Source: CAIOYC01 sp965277345 (GTDB lineage Bacteria > Pseudomonadota > Alphaproteobacteria > Caulobacterales > Caulobacteraceae). Taken from it: a stretch of DNA of 64,000 nt. A program made the translations under genes and the position numbers. The notes under the pieces were generated by a model. The model was not told the origin of the DNA and did no database searches. It saw only the letters and a program-made list of their open reading frames with translations. Positions 27,925-36,162 of this stretch are shown here, one piece after another (position 1 is the first letter of the stretch; the number at the start of each line of letters is the position of its first letter). The stretch covers positions 72,247-136,246 of the forward strand of contig CBDICI010000001.1 of assembly GCA_965277345.1 (NCBI GenBank), given 5' to 3'.

Positions 27925-29202
27925 ATGGTGGTCCTGGACGAGCTGAGGGCGCTGGACAAAGGCCAGCGGTCGGCCTTCGTGGCCAGCCTGCTCGGCTGGA
28001 CGCTGGACGCCTTCGACTTCTTCCTGCTCACCTTCGTGGTCGGCCAGGTGGCGGAGGAGTTCCACGTCAAGGCGCCCTCGGTGCTGCTCAGCCTGACGCT
28101 GACCCTGGCCGCCCGTCCCTTCGGCGCCCTGTTCTTCGGCTGGCTGGCCGACAAATACGGACGCAAGCCGATCCTGCAGATCGATGTCGGCCTCTACGCG
28201 CTGTTCGCGCTGGCCTCGGCCTTTTCGCCCAATCTGATCACGCTGCTGATCCTGCGCACCCTGTTCGGCTTCGCCATGGGCGGCGAGTGGGGCATCGGCG
28301 CCTCGCTGGTGCTGGAGAGCGTGCCGGCGAAGAGTCGCGGGGTGATCTCCGGCCTGCTGCAGGAGGGCTATGCCCTGGGCTATCTCATCGGCGCCCTGGT
28401 CTACTGGTTCGTCTACCCGCACTTCGGCGCCTGGTTCCCGCATATCCACGCCTGGCGGGTCATGTTCATGCTGGGGGTGATCCCCTCGTTCCTGATCCTG
28501 TTCATCCGGATGCATGTGCCGGAGAGCCCGGCCTGGGAGGCGCAGCGCGGGCAGGCCAGGGCCAGGGCCGACCCCCTCGCCGCCATCGTCCAGCACTGGA
28601 AGCGCGCCCTCTATGTCGTCGTGCTGATGACCGCCTTCAACTTCTTCAGCCACGGCACCCAGGACGTCTATCCCTCCTTCCTGCAAAAGCAGCACGGCTT
28701 CAATCCCCAGCTCACCGGGATGCTCACCGCCATCATGAACGTCGGCGCCATCCTCGGCGGCACGCTGTTCGGCGCCTGGTCGGAGAGGATCGGGCGGCGG
28801 CGCGCCATCGTCATCGCCGCCCTGATCGCCCTGCCGGTGCTGCCGCTGTGGGCTTTCTCCGCCACGCCGCTGATGCTGGCCCTGGGCGGGTTCCTGATGC
28901 AGCTTTCGGTGCAGGGGGCCTGGGGCGTCATTCCCGTGCACCTGAACGAGCTGTCACCCGAAAGCGCGCGGGCGATCTTTCCCGGCGCGGCCTATCAGTT
29001 CGGCAATCTCCTCGCCGCCGTCAACGCCTATTGGCAGGGCTCCATCGCCGTGGCGCACAAGGACGCCGCCGGGCACGACAACTACGGCCTGGCCATGGCG
29101 CTGGTTGCCGGCGTCACCGCCGTGGTGATCGCGCTCTGGACCTGGTTCGGCCCCGAAGAGCGCGGCAAGGCCTTCGGCACGGCGGATGCGGAAAGCCCCT
29201 GA
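27925..29202 (+). CDS. MFS transporter of the metabolite:proton symporter type
   Basis: A 425-residue 12-helix carrier. It has the MFS A-motif in FGWLADKYGRKPIL, a second copy in FGAWSERIGRRRAI, and the sugar/carboxylate-symporter feature GWTLDAFDFFLLTFV in helix 1 followed by FGFAMGGEWGIGASLVLE in helix 4. These are typical of the sialic acid, lactate and aromatic acid (NanT, JenI or AAHS-like) carriers, so an organic acid is the likely substrate. It stands alone, 84 bases after the autotransporter and before a repeat region. Confidence 0.88.
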   Translation: MVVLDELRALDKGQRSAFVASLLGWTLDAFDFFLLTFVVGQVAEEFHVKAPSVLLSLTLTLAARPFGALFFGWLADKYGRKPILQIDVGLYALFALASAFSPNLITLLILRTLFGFAMGGEWGIGASLVLESVPAKSRGVISGLLQEGYALGYLIGALVYWFVYPHFGAWFPHIHAWRVMFMLGVIPSFLILFIRMHVPESPAWEAQRGQARARADPLAAIVQHWKRALYVVVLMTAFNFFSHGTQDVYPSFLQKQHGFNPQLTGMLTAIMNVGAILGGTLFGAWSERIGRRRAIVIAALIALPVLPLWAFSATPLMLALGGFLMQLSVQGAWGVIPVHLNELSPESARAIFPGAAYQFGNLLAAVNAYWQGSIAVAHKDAAGHDNYGLAMALVAGVTAVVIALWTWFGPEERGKAFGTADAESP

Positions 29203-29217
29203 ACGCGCCCTGCGTCC

Positions 29218-29321
29218 TTCGAGACGCCCCCGATCAAGTCGGGGGCTCCTCAGGATGACTAACGATGGCGACCTCTAATCCCACTCGTCATGCTGAGGAA
29301 CGAGCTTGCTCGCGTCTCGAA
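29218..29321. repeat. Nested intergenic palindrome downstream of the MFS gene
   Basis: Outer arms TTCGAGACGC (29218-29227) and GCGTCTCGAA (29312-29321); inner arms CCTCAGGATGAC (29248-29259) and GTCATGCTGAGG (29287-29298) with one mismatch pair; a third hairpin CCCCCGA/TCGGGGG at 29227-29245. It lies between convergent genes and belongs to the same family as 19388-19498. Confidence 0.75.
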
Positions 29322-29344
29322 GCACGCACAGCCAATCGGAACCC

Positions 29345-29617
29345 CTACGCCAGCAGGTCCTGCCACTGTTTGTGGCGGCGGAGGTAGGCGGCGGCGTAGG
29401 CGCACAGGGGCTCGACCTTGAGCCCGCGGTCGCGGGCGATGCCGAGCACACCCTCCATCAGCCGCCCGGCGGCGCCCGTGCCACGCAATTCCGCCGGCGC
29501 CTCCACGTGCGGGATGACGAGGGTGCCGCCGCGCAGGCGGTAGCTGGCGAAGGCGGTTTCGCCCTGCTCCACCAGCTCGAAGCGATGGTCGGCCTGGTTA
29601 TCGGTGACCTCGGTCAT
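29345..29617 (-). CDS. Small GNAT-fold N-acetyltransferase (YjdJ type)
   Basis: A 90-residue protein matching the short one-domain GNAT group (COG2388 type): RFELVEQGETAFASYR, then TLVIPHVEAPAELRGTGAAGRLMEGVL, which holds the acetyl-CoA-binding R-G-x-G-x-A/G loop, and a final PLCAYAAAYLRRH. Members are thought to acetylate or sense acetyl-CoA, but targets are unknown. The ATG at 29617 has a GGAGG site just upstream on the minus strand, which excludes a longer N-terminal reading. Confidence 0.82.
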   Translation of the reverse strand: MTEVTDNQADHRFELVEQGETAFASYRLRGGTLVIPHVEAPAELRGTGAAGRLMEGVLGIARDRGLKVEPLCAYAAAYLRRHKQWQDLLA

Positions 29618-29958
29618 GGGGACCTCCTGCTCCAGCACAACCACCCGGCCGCGACCCGCGTTCCAAATCTTATCCAACCCCGCCCGCGGATACCGCAGAC
29701 TGCCATGGATGAACGGCGAGGGAGCCGCATGGTGCACAGGGCGATGGCGGAGGAAGAATAGGGGGATTGGACGTCCAGGGAGTCCAACGCACGCGACGGG
29801 AGTCCAGGTCGGGAAGCAACGCCCGTACCCGCCCTGCACTGTCTGCACTCGAGATTGTGGGGGGAAAGCTGGACTCGCCTTCGGGAGAAACGGGGAGAAA
29901 TAGGGGGACAGGCGCCCGCCCGGTTGACGCTTTCCGCTCCCGTCTCTACCCCCGCCCC
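29618..29958. other. Gene-free region holding a dispersed repeat
   Basis: This 341-base stretch lacks a supported gene. It contains several GTCCA/TGGAC words and one copy of a dispersed repeat (29834-29879, listed separately). The promoters of the divergent GNAT and HAD genes must lie here; no clear boxes were found. Confidence 0.4.
29834..29879 (+). repeat. Dispersed intergenic repeat, copy 1
   Basis: About 46 bases containing CTGCAC, TCTGCACTCGA, a G6 run and GGACTCG. The same order of blocks, with about three quarters of bases alike, is found on the opposite strand at 39368-39414, nearly 10 kb away. Both copies are intergenic and surrounded by GTCCA/TGGAC words. Confidence 0.6.
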
Positions 29959-30855
29959 ATGCCCTTGCGTCCCATGCCGCCTCCTCTTGTCGCCCCCGAG
30001 ATCATCTCCGGCCTTCGCGCCATCGCCGGCCGATACGACGCGGTGCTGTGCGACGTGTGGGGCGTGGTCCACAACGGCGAGCGGGTGTTTCCGGACGTGA
30101 CCGAGGCGCTGGTGACCTTCGGCGACCGCCGCGGCCCGGTGGTGCTGATCTCCAACGCGCCCCGGCCCTCGGCCTCGGTGATCGGCCAGCTCCGGGCGCT
30201 GGGCCTGGCGGATCGGGCCTGGTCGGGCGTGGTCACCTCCGGCGATGTGACGCGGGCGGAATTGGCGGCGCGGGCGCCGGGCTGCGCCTGGGCCATCGGG
30301 CCGGACCGCGACCTGGCGCTCTACGACGACATCGACCTGACCTTCGGCGGACCCGAGGACGCCGACTTCATCTGCTGCACCGGGCTGGTCGATGACGAGG
30401 GGGAGACGGCGGAAGACTATCGCGACGCCTTCGCCCTCGCCGCCCGGCGCGGTATCGAGATGGTGTGCGCCAACCCCGACCGCGTGGTGCAACGGGGCCA
30501 GGCCCTGATCCCCTGCGCCGGCGCGCTGGCCGATGTCTATGAGACGCTCGGCGGGGCGGTGGTCATGGCCGGCAAGCCCTATCCGCCGATCTATCGCCGC
30601 GCCCTGGCCGAGCTGGAGCGCCTCGCCGGCAAAGCGCTGGACCCCGCCCGGGTGCTGGCCATCGGCGACGGCTTGCCCACCGACGTGCTGGGGGCCATGC
30701 GCGTGGGGCTGGACTGCCTGTTCGTCACCAATGGCATCCACGGGGCCGAGACCCAGACCGACGGCGCGGTCGATGCGGCCAGGACCGCAGCCTTCCTGTC
30801 GGCCCACCACGCCACCGCCCGCTACGCCATGGCGGAGCTGGCCTGGGGCGTCTAA
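29959..30855 (+). CDS. HAD-IIA (NagD-like) phosphatase, TIGR01459 type
   Basis: A 298-residue soluble HAD-superfamily hydrolase. The nucleophile motif is DVWGVVHNG near residue 32 (D-x-W/D-G), motif II is LISNAPRP, and GKPYPPIYRRAL with AIGDGLPTDVLGA supplies the motif III Lys and acidic motif IV. This is the type IIA cap arrangement of NagD relatives in alphaproteobacteria. Its phosphorylated substrate is unknown. The ATG at 29959 lacks a strong ribosome site; a Met five residues later is an alternative. It heads a unit with the MaoC gene and ribF. Confidence 0.85.
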   Translation: MPLRPMPPPLVAPEIISGLRAIAGRYDAVLCDVWGVVHNGERVFPDVTEALVTFGDRRGPVVLISNAPRPSASVIGQLRALGLADRAWSGVVTSGDVTRAELAARAPGCAWAIGPDRDLALYDDIDLTFGGPEDADFICCTGLVDDEGETAEDYRDAFALAARRGIEMVCANPDRVVQRGQALIPCAGALADVYETLGGAVVMAGKPYPPIYRRALAELERLAGKALDPARVLAIGDGLPTDVLGAMRVGLDCLFVTNGIHGAETQTDGAVDAARTAAFLSAHHATARYAMAELAWGV

Positions 30856-30877
30856 GGATGAACTCAAGGAGGACCGC

Positions 30878-31306
30878 ATGGCCGGGGGACTGACGCTGGA
30901 AGAGATCGAGATCGGCAGATCGGCCGAGCGGATGCATACGGTGACCGAGGCCGACATCCAGGCCTTCGCCGAGGTGTCGGGCGACCACAATCCGGTCCAC
31001 CTCGACGCCGCCTTCGCCGAGACCACCCCGTTCAAGGGCCGCATCGCCCACGGGATGCTGTCGGGCGCCTACATCTCCGCCGCCATCGCCGGCGACCTGC
31101 CGGGCCCGGGCTCGATCTACATCTCCCAGTCGCTGAGCTTTCGCCGGCCGGTGCGCATCGGCGATACGGTGGTGACCCGGGTGAGCATCACCGCCGTCGA
31201 TCCGGAAAAGGCCCGCGTCACCCTGAAGACCGAATGCCTGGTCAACGCCAGGACCGTGGTGGAGGGCGAGGCCGTGGTCATGGTGCCGCGCCGCAGCGAG
31301 GCTTAG
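30878..31306 (+). CDS. MaoC-like (R)-enoyl-CoA hydratase
   Basis: A 142-residue single hot-dog-fold hydratase. The catalytic segment FAEVSGDHNPVHLD carries the Asp/His pair, followed by FKGRIAHGMLSGAYISA, typical of PhaJ-like (R)-specific enoyl-CoA hydratases that add water to trans-2-enoyl-CoA. The start is ATG 30878 after AAGGAGG. It lies 22 bases after the HAD gene and eight bases before ribF, so the three are probably cotranscribed. A dehydratase role in lipid metabolism is inferred. Confidence 0.87.
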   Translation: MAGGLTLEEIEIGRSAERMHTVTEADIQAFAEVSGDHNPVHLDAAFAETTPFKGRIAHGMLSGAYISAAIAGDLPGPGSIYISQSLSFRRPVRIGDTVVTRVSITAVDPEKARVTLKTECLVNARTVVEGEAVVMVPRRSEA

Positions 31307-31314
31307 GGACCAAG

Positions 31315-32256
31315 GTGCCCTTGCATCGCGTGGAAGGCTGGAAGGGGCTGGGGCCCGAGGCGCGCGGCGCGGCGGTGGCGCTCGGCAACTTCGACGGCGT
31401 GCACCGCGGCCATCACCAGGTGATCGCCGAGGCCGCCAAGGCCGCCGCCCTCCTCAGCGCGCCCCTCGGCGTGGTCAGCTTCGAGCCCCATCCCCGCGTC
31501 TATTTCCAGCGCGAGCGCGCGCCGTTCCGGCTGATGACCCTGGAGCAGCAGGCCCGCGCCCTGGATGCGCTGGGGGTCGACCTGTTCTACGTCCTGCCCT
31601 TCGACGACGAGATGGCGGCTCTGAGCGACGAGGCCTTTGCCCAGCGGGTGCTGCACGAGGGCCTCGGCGCGCGCCACGTGGCGGCGGGCTTCGACATCTC
31701 TTTCGGCGCGGGGCGAACCGGCAGCCCGGACCTGCTTCGCCGCTATGGCGAGGCGTTCGGGTTCGGCGTCTCCATCGCCGCGCCCGTGGCCGATCCGGAC
31801 GGGGAGAAGTGCTCCTCCTCCGCCATCCGCCAGGCCCTGCGCGACGCCCGGCCGGAGCGCGCGGCGGCCCTGCTCGGCCGGCCCTTCGCCATCGAGGGCG
31901 TGGTGGTGCACGGCGACAAGCTCGGCCGCACCATCGGCTTTCCCACCGCCAACATGCCGATGGAGGACTATGTGCGCCCGGCCTTCGGCATTTATGCGGT
32001 GCGCACCCGCCTGGCTGACGGACGCGAGATCCCCGGCGTCGCCTATGTGGGCCGCCGCCCCACCGTGGATGGCGTCGACGAGCGGCTGGAGGTGCACCTG
32101 CTCGACTTCGACGAGGACATCTATGGCGACACGCTGGAGACCGACTTCATCGCCTACCTCCGCGGCGACCGGAAGTTCGACGGCCTGGACGCCATGGTCG
32201 CCCAGATGGACCGCGACAAGCAACAGGCCCGCGACATCCTGCTGCCGGCGTTTTAG
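31315..32256 (+). CDS. ribF: Bifunctional riboflavin kinase/FAD synthetase
   Basis: A 313-residue cytoplasmic enzyme that phosphorylates riboflavin to FMN and adenylates it to FAD. The N-terminal FAD synthetase has VALGNFDGVHRGHHQVI (nucleotide-binding) and CSSSAIRQALRDA; the C-terminal flavokinase has GRTIGFPTANM and YVGRRPTVDG, with LEVHLLDFDEDIYG at the metal and flavin site. A GTG at 31315 fits: AGGGA lies just upstream and the next residues give the normal short N-terminus. It follows the MaoC gene by eight bases. Confidence 0.95.
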   Translation: MPLHRVEGWKGLGPEARGAAVALGNFDGVHRGHHQVIAEAAKAAALLSAPLGVVSFEPHPRVYFQRERAPFRLMTLEQQARALDALGVDLFYVLPFDDEMAALSDEAFAQRVLHEGLGARHVAAGFDISFGAGRTGSPDLLRRYGEAFGFGVSIAAPVADPDGEKCSSSAIRQALRDARPERAAALLGRPFAIEGVVVHGDKLGRTIGFPTANMPMEDYVRPAFGIYAVRTRLADGREIPGVAYVGRRPTVDGVDERLEVHLLDFDEDIYGDTLETDFIAYLRGDRKFDGLDAMVAQMDRDKQQARDILLPAF

Positions 32257-32343
32257 CGGCGACGACCCCCTGACCGCTCGCCCTACGGGCTATCCCGCTG
32301 GAGCTCGGCGCCGAGCTTTGGTTAACTCCGGGCGGGGGACCGG

Positions 32344-33402
32344 ATGCGGCGGTATCGGAAGGCGAGCAAGTACGACGCACTGCCGCGGCCGAGGCCCGCC
32401 CTCGCCCGCCCGCTGGATATGGGCGCGGCGCCGCGCCTGACTCCGGTGCTGCAGCCCGGCGGTCCCTTTACCCCCACCGACCTCACCCTGCTCGACGCCT
32501 ACTCCCAGGCGGTGATCCACGCGGTGGATGCGGTGGGGCCGAGCGTGGTGCGGGTGATGCCGGCGCGCGCCTCGGGCGTCGGTTGCGGGGTGGTGGTGGA
32601 GGGCGGGCTGGTGCTCACCAACAACCACGTGGCCCAGGGCGCCCGGCGCCACGATATCCTGGCCCCCGACGGCCGGCGCCACACGGCAACCTTGCTGGGC
32701 GACGATCCGGACACCGACCTGGCGGTGCTACGGCTCGACGATCTCCAGGGCGGCCCGCCGCCCGCGCGGCTCGGCGACTCCAAGCAGATCCGGCGGGGCC
32801 AGCTGGTCATCGCCATCGGCGCGCCGCTGGGGCTGGAGGCCACGGTGACGGCGGGGGTGGTCTCCGCCCTCGGCCGGTCCCTGCGCGGCGAGCGGGGGCG
32901 GATGGTGGAGGACCTGATCCAGACCGACGCGGCGCTGAACCCCGGCAATTCCGGCGGTCCGCTGGTGACCGCCTCCGGCGAGGTGGTGGGCATCAATACC
33001 GCCATCATCCAGGGCGCCCAGGGCATCTGTTTCGCCGTCGCCGCCAATACCGCGCGGCTGGTGATGGGTGAGATTGTCGAGCACGGCCGCGTCAGGCGCG
33101 CCTCCATCGGCGTGGTGGCGCAGCAGGCGCCGATCCCCCCCGCCATCCGCGCCGAGCTCGGCCTGGAGCAGGTCTACGGCGTGCTGGTCACCGCGCTCAC
33201 CCCCGGCGGCCCGGCCGACCTTTGCGGCATCGACCCCGGCGACATGATCCTGGCGGTGGGCGGGCGCACGGTGACCGGCCTCGACGACCTGTTACGCCAG
33301 CTCGACCACGACGCCGTGGACGTGCCGACCGACTTCGTCCTCCTCCGCCAAGGCCGCCTGCTGGCCGTGAAGATCACACCCCGGGAGCGGCGGCGCGTTT
33401 AG
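32344..33402 (+). CDS. HtrA/DegP-like serine protease (S1C) with one PDZ domain, no evident signal peptide
   Basis: A 352-residue trypsin-like protease. The triad is readable: His in LTNNHVAQG, Asp in DPDTDLAVLRL, Ser in NPGNSGGPLV. A PDZ domain occupies about residues 255-345 (GVLVTALTPGGPADLCGI, GDMILAVGGRTVTGLDDLL). HtrA proteins normally act in the periplasm after export, but the first 60 residues here are basic and proline-rich (MRRYRKASKYDALPRPRP) with no hydrophobic segment. The protein is either cytoplasmic, exported another way, or mis-started. A Cys (GVGCGVVV) replaces the usual Ser in the strand before the catalytic His. Its stop overlaps that of the opposing LprI-like gene. Confidence 0.87.
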   Translation: MRRYRKASKYDALPRPRPALARPLDMGAAPRLTPVLQPGGPFTPTDLTLLDAYSQAVIHAVDAVGPSVVRVMPARASGVGCGVVVEGGLVLTNNHVAQGARRHDILAPDGRRHTATLLGDDPDTDLAVLRLDDLQGGPPPARLGDSKQIRRGQLVIAIGAPLGLEATVTAGVVSALGRSLRGERGRMVEDLIQTDAALNPGNSGGPLVTASGEVVGINTAIIQGAQGICFAVAANTARLVMGEIVEHGRVRRASIGVVAQQAPIPPAIRAELGLEQVYGVLVTALTPGGPADLCGIDPGDMILAVGGRTVTGLDDLLRQLDHDAVDVPTDFVLLRQGRLLAVKITPRERRRV

Positions 33403-33998
33403 CCCGGGCCGTGGTCGGCGGGGAAGGCTTCGAGTTCGAGGGTGCGCTCGACGGTGCGGCGCAGCTGGCATTGGGCGGCGTCGATGCGCGAGACCGCGCC
33501 CCCATCCTCGTCCTCATAGGCGGCGCAATCGGCCTCGCGGAACACCATCCAGGCCTTCTGCGCCCGTTTCAGCGCGCCGCGCTGGCGATCGCCGAGGCTG
33601 GCCATGCGGGCCTGATAGGCGCGGTTCAGCCGGCCGTCCCAGCGCTCCGTCTCGCGCCCGCCGCAGTCCAGCATGTCGAGGGGCGAGATCGCCCGGTGCA
33701 TACAGGTCTCGTAGATCGGGCTGAGGCGGGCCAGCACGGGATCGCTCGGGGTCAGCAGCCGGGCCGGCTGCTGACCGATCCCCCCGACCGCCCGGTCCGG
33801 GGGACGCGCTGGAACCGGCTGAACCTGGCCCGACGCCGGTGAGCGGAACGGCAGGACCGGGGCCGGGCCGAGGGGGTGGGGGACGCCGGATGCGCCGGCG
33901 GCCGGCATGTGCGCGCCCACGCCCCCGCCGCCGGGGGACGCGGCCAGCGCCGGGGCGGCGACCAGCCCGATCAGCACGGCCGCCGCTCTGGCCTTCAT
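33399..33998 (-). CDS. Secreted LprI-like (DUF1311) protein
   Basis: A 199-residue exported protein. A signal peptide (MKARAAAVLIGLVAAPALA) is followed by about 80 residues of Pro/Gly/Ala-rich linker and a C-terminal domain with the DUF1311 pattern: ETCMHRAISPLDMLDCGGRE, a W-D-x-x-L-N-x-A-Y stretch, and EADCAAYEDEDGG with AAQCQLRRT. The four cysteines would form two disulfides. The family includes LprI, a lysozyme-binding lipoprotein, though this one lacks a lipobox. Its ATG overlaps the accA stop by four bases (ATGA), so translational coupling to accA is likely. Confidence 0.8.
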   Translation of the reverse strand: MKARAAAVLIGLVAAPALAASPGGGGVGAHMPAAGASGVPHPLGPAPVLPFRSPASGQVQPVPARPPDRAVGGIGQQPARLLTPSDPVLARLSPIYETCMHRAISPLDMLDCGGRETERWDGRLNRAYQARMASLGDRQRGALKRAQKAWMVFREADCAAYEDEDGGAVSRIDAAQCQLRRTVERTLELEAFPADHGPG

Positions 33999-34978
33999 CC
34001 GCGCCCGCCGTGGCCGATGGCGTAGAACCGCTCCGACCGCTGGGCGCGAAGCTGGTCGGGTGACAGCGTGAGCAGGGCCTGCAACTCCGCCTCCACCGCA
34101 TCGCCCACGGTCCTGATCGTGGCGGCCGGGTCGGAGTGGGCGCCGCCCGCCGGCTCGGGCAGGATGGCGTCGACGATGCCGAACCCCATCAGGTTTTTCG
34201 GATCGATCTTCATGGCGTTGGCCATATGCGGGGCCTGGCTGCGGTCGCGGAACAGGATGGCCGAGCCGGGCTCGGGCGAGATCACCGAATAGGTCGAGTG
34301 TTCGAGGATCAGCACCTTGTTGGCGGCGGCGATGGCCAGCGCCCCGCCCGATCCGCCCTCGCCGGTGATGGTGGCCACGAAGGGCACGCCGAGGGTCAGG
34401 CCGCGTTCGGTGGAGCGGGCGATGGCCTCGCCCTGGCCGCGCTCCTCGCCCTCCTTGCCGGGGAAGGCGCCGGGGGTATCGACGAAGGTGACGACGCAAA
34501 GGCCGAACCGCTCGGCCAGATCCATCAGCCGCACCGCCTTGCGATAGCCCTCGGGGCGGCTGAGGCCAAAGTTGTGCTTCAGCCGGGTGGGGGTGTCTCG
34601 GCCCTTTTCGTTGCCGATCACCATGACCGGCAGGCCGCGAAAGCGCCCCATGCCGCCGATCACCGACTGGTCGTCGCCAAAGGCGCGGTCGCCCTTCAGT
34701 TCCTGCCAGTCCTCGATCAGGCCGGCGATGTAGTCGACGCAGTGCGGCCGCTCGGGATGGCGCGCCACCTGCACTTTGCGCCAGGCGTCGAGGTTGGCGT
34801 AGGTCTCGGCCCGCACCTGCTCCACCCGCGCTCGCAGGGCCATGATCTCGGCGTCGAAGGCGCCCGCGCCGTCCGCCTGCGGCTCGGCCGCCTCCGACAG
34901 CTTGGAAAGCTCGTCGATCTTGGCTTCCAAATCGGCGATGGGCCGCTCGAAATCGAGGTAGTGGCGGGGGCTGGCCAT
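33995..34978 (-). CDS. accA: Acetyl-CoA carboxylase carboxyltransferase subunit alpha
   Basis: A 327-residue cytoplasmic subunit that, with AccD, moves the carboxyl group from biotin to acetyl-CoA in fatty acid synthesis. Typical sequence: HYLDFERPIADLEAKIDEL at the start, HPERPHCVDYI, GDDQSVIGGMGRF, NFGLSRPEGYRKAVRLM, FVDTPGAFPG and GEGGSGGALAI, the oxyanion-hole region. The ATG at 34978 gives a length close to the usual 320; an upstream GTG at 35011 would add eleven residues. The LprI-like gene follows with a 4-base overlap. Confidence 0.95.
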   Translation of the reverse strand: MASPRHYLDFERPIADLEAKIDELSKLSEAAEPQADGAGAFDAEIMALRARVEQVRAETYANLDAWRKVQVARHPERPHCVDYIAGLIEDWQELKGDRAFGDDQSVIGGMGRFRGLPVMVIGNEKGRDTPTRLKHNFGLSRPEGYRKAVRLMDLAERFGLCVVTFVDTPGAFPGKEGEERGQGEAIARSTERGLTLGVPFVATITGEGGSGGALAIAAANKVLILEHSTYSVISPEPGSAILFRDRSQAPHMANAMKIDPKNLMGFGIVDAILPEPAGGAHSDPAATIRTVGDAVEAELQALLTLSPDQLRAQRSERFYAIGHGGRG

Positions 34979-35114
34979 GCGGGGGGCGTAATGGCTCCGA
35001 AGGAGGGACACGCCCTCTTACCATGAAATATGCCGGCGTCGGCGAGGCGATCTAGGCCGTTCGCCGGCCGACGGCAAGCTTGCGCCCGCGCCCGCCTCGG
35101 GCCAAACCCGGCCC

Positions 35115-35933
35115 ATGCCGTTCCGCGACCCCGCCCACCGCCGCCGCCTTCTCGAAGGCCTGGTGGAGGCCGCCCTGGCGGCGGGGGCGCAGATCAACGC
35201 CATCTTCGAAGCCGGCTTCGCCATCGAGACCAAGGCGGACTCTTCGCCGGTCACCGCCGCGGACCGGGCGGGCGAGGCCGCGATCCTGAGCGCGCTGGCC
35301 ATCCTGGCGCCCGGCACGCCGGTCGTGGCCGAAGAGGAGGTGGCGGCCGGCCGCATCCCGATCGTCAGCGACCGCTTCTTCCTCGTCGATGCGCTGGACG
35401 GCACCCGCGAGTTCGTGCGCCGGGGGACCGACTTCACCGTCAATATCGGCCTGATCGAGCACGGCGCGCCGACCCTGGGCGTGGTGTTCGCCCCCCAGCT
35501 CGACCGCCTGTTCGTGGGCGACGTGACCCTCGGCGAAGCCTGGCGGCGGGACAGCGCACACCCCGCGGGCGCGCCGCTTCGGATAAGGCGGCCGGGGCGG
35601 CGGCCTCCCACGGCGGTGGCCTCGCGCTCGCACGTCACCCCCGAACTCGCCGCCTATCTGGACGCGATCAGAGCCGGGGAGCGGGTCAATATCGGCTCCT
35701 CGCTCAAGTTCGGCCTGTTGGCCGCGGGCGAGGCGGACGTCTATCCCCGCCCCTCCCCCACCATGGAGTGGGACACCGCCGCCGGCCAGGCGGTGCTGCG
35801 GGCGGCAGGGGGCCAGGTGTTCGGCCTCGACGGCGCGCCCCTGGCCTACGCCAAGCCCGACTTCTTCAACCCCGGCTTCGTCGCGGTCGGCGATTTCGAG
35901 GCGCCGCCGATTGGGCCGTTTCTGGCGAGGTAG
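35115..35933 (+). CDS. cysQ: 3'(2'),5'-bisphosphate nucleotidase
   Basis: A 272-residue member of the inositol monophosphatase superfamily that removes the 3'-phosphate from PAP (adenosine 3',5'-bisphosphate), the by-product of sulfate assimilation. The metal sites are seen in SPVTAADRAGE, VVAEEEV, VDALDGTREFVRRGTDFTVNI and the late EWDTAAGQAVL. The F-V-R-R-G-T-D-F-T-V-N-I stretch and the EWDTAAG motif are characteristic of CysQ rather than plain inositol monophosphatases. It precedes cysD and cysNC on the same strand, which supports the call. Confidence 0.92.
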   Translation: MPFRDPAHRRRLLEGLVEAALAAGAQINAIFEAGFAIETKADSSPVTAADRAGEAAILSALAILAPGTPVVAEEEVAAGRIPIVSDRFFLVDALDGTREFVRRGTDFTVNIGLIEHGAPTLGVVFAPQLDRLFVGDVTLGEAWRRDSAHPAGAPLRIRRPGRRPPTAVASRSHVTPELAAYLDAIRAGERVNIGSSLKFGLLAAGEADVYPRPSPTMEWDTAAGQAVLRAAGGQVFGLDGAPLAYAKPDFFNPGFVAVGDFEAPPIGPFLAR

Positions 35934-35994
35934 GCGGGGCCGAAATCCCCGTCGTTGGCTTCGCCGCCCTTCGGGTGGAGGCTCACCTTTGGCT

Positions 35995-36034
35995 CGCACC
36001 TCAGCATGAGGTGCGAAGCGCAGCAAAGCTTCGC
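35995..36034. repeat. Intergenic palindrome between cysQ and cysD
   Basis: CGCACCTCA (35995-36003) and TGAGGTGCG (36007-36015) form one hairpin; GCGAAGC (36013-36019) and GCTTCGC (36028-36034) form a second. The first shares its arm with the nested element at 19416-19432, and a GGACGAGGG tail follows as there. Confidence 0.65.
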
Positions 36035-36162
36035 AGGACGAGGGCGGCGCCTCGACGCCGTTAGCTTCTCTGAACCCCCGGCGAGAGGATTTGCCGCGCC
36101 AGCCGGGCGTCGGTAGTCTAATCCACCCCTCCGCCGCTGAGGGCGGCGGGTCGAGTGTCGAA

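Noticed and set aside
33399..35024. One 541-residue minus-strand protein spanning the LprI-like gene and accA
   Set aside because: The upstream two thirds is accA read in the wrong frame; the LprI-like part has its own ATG and signal peptide.
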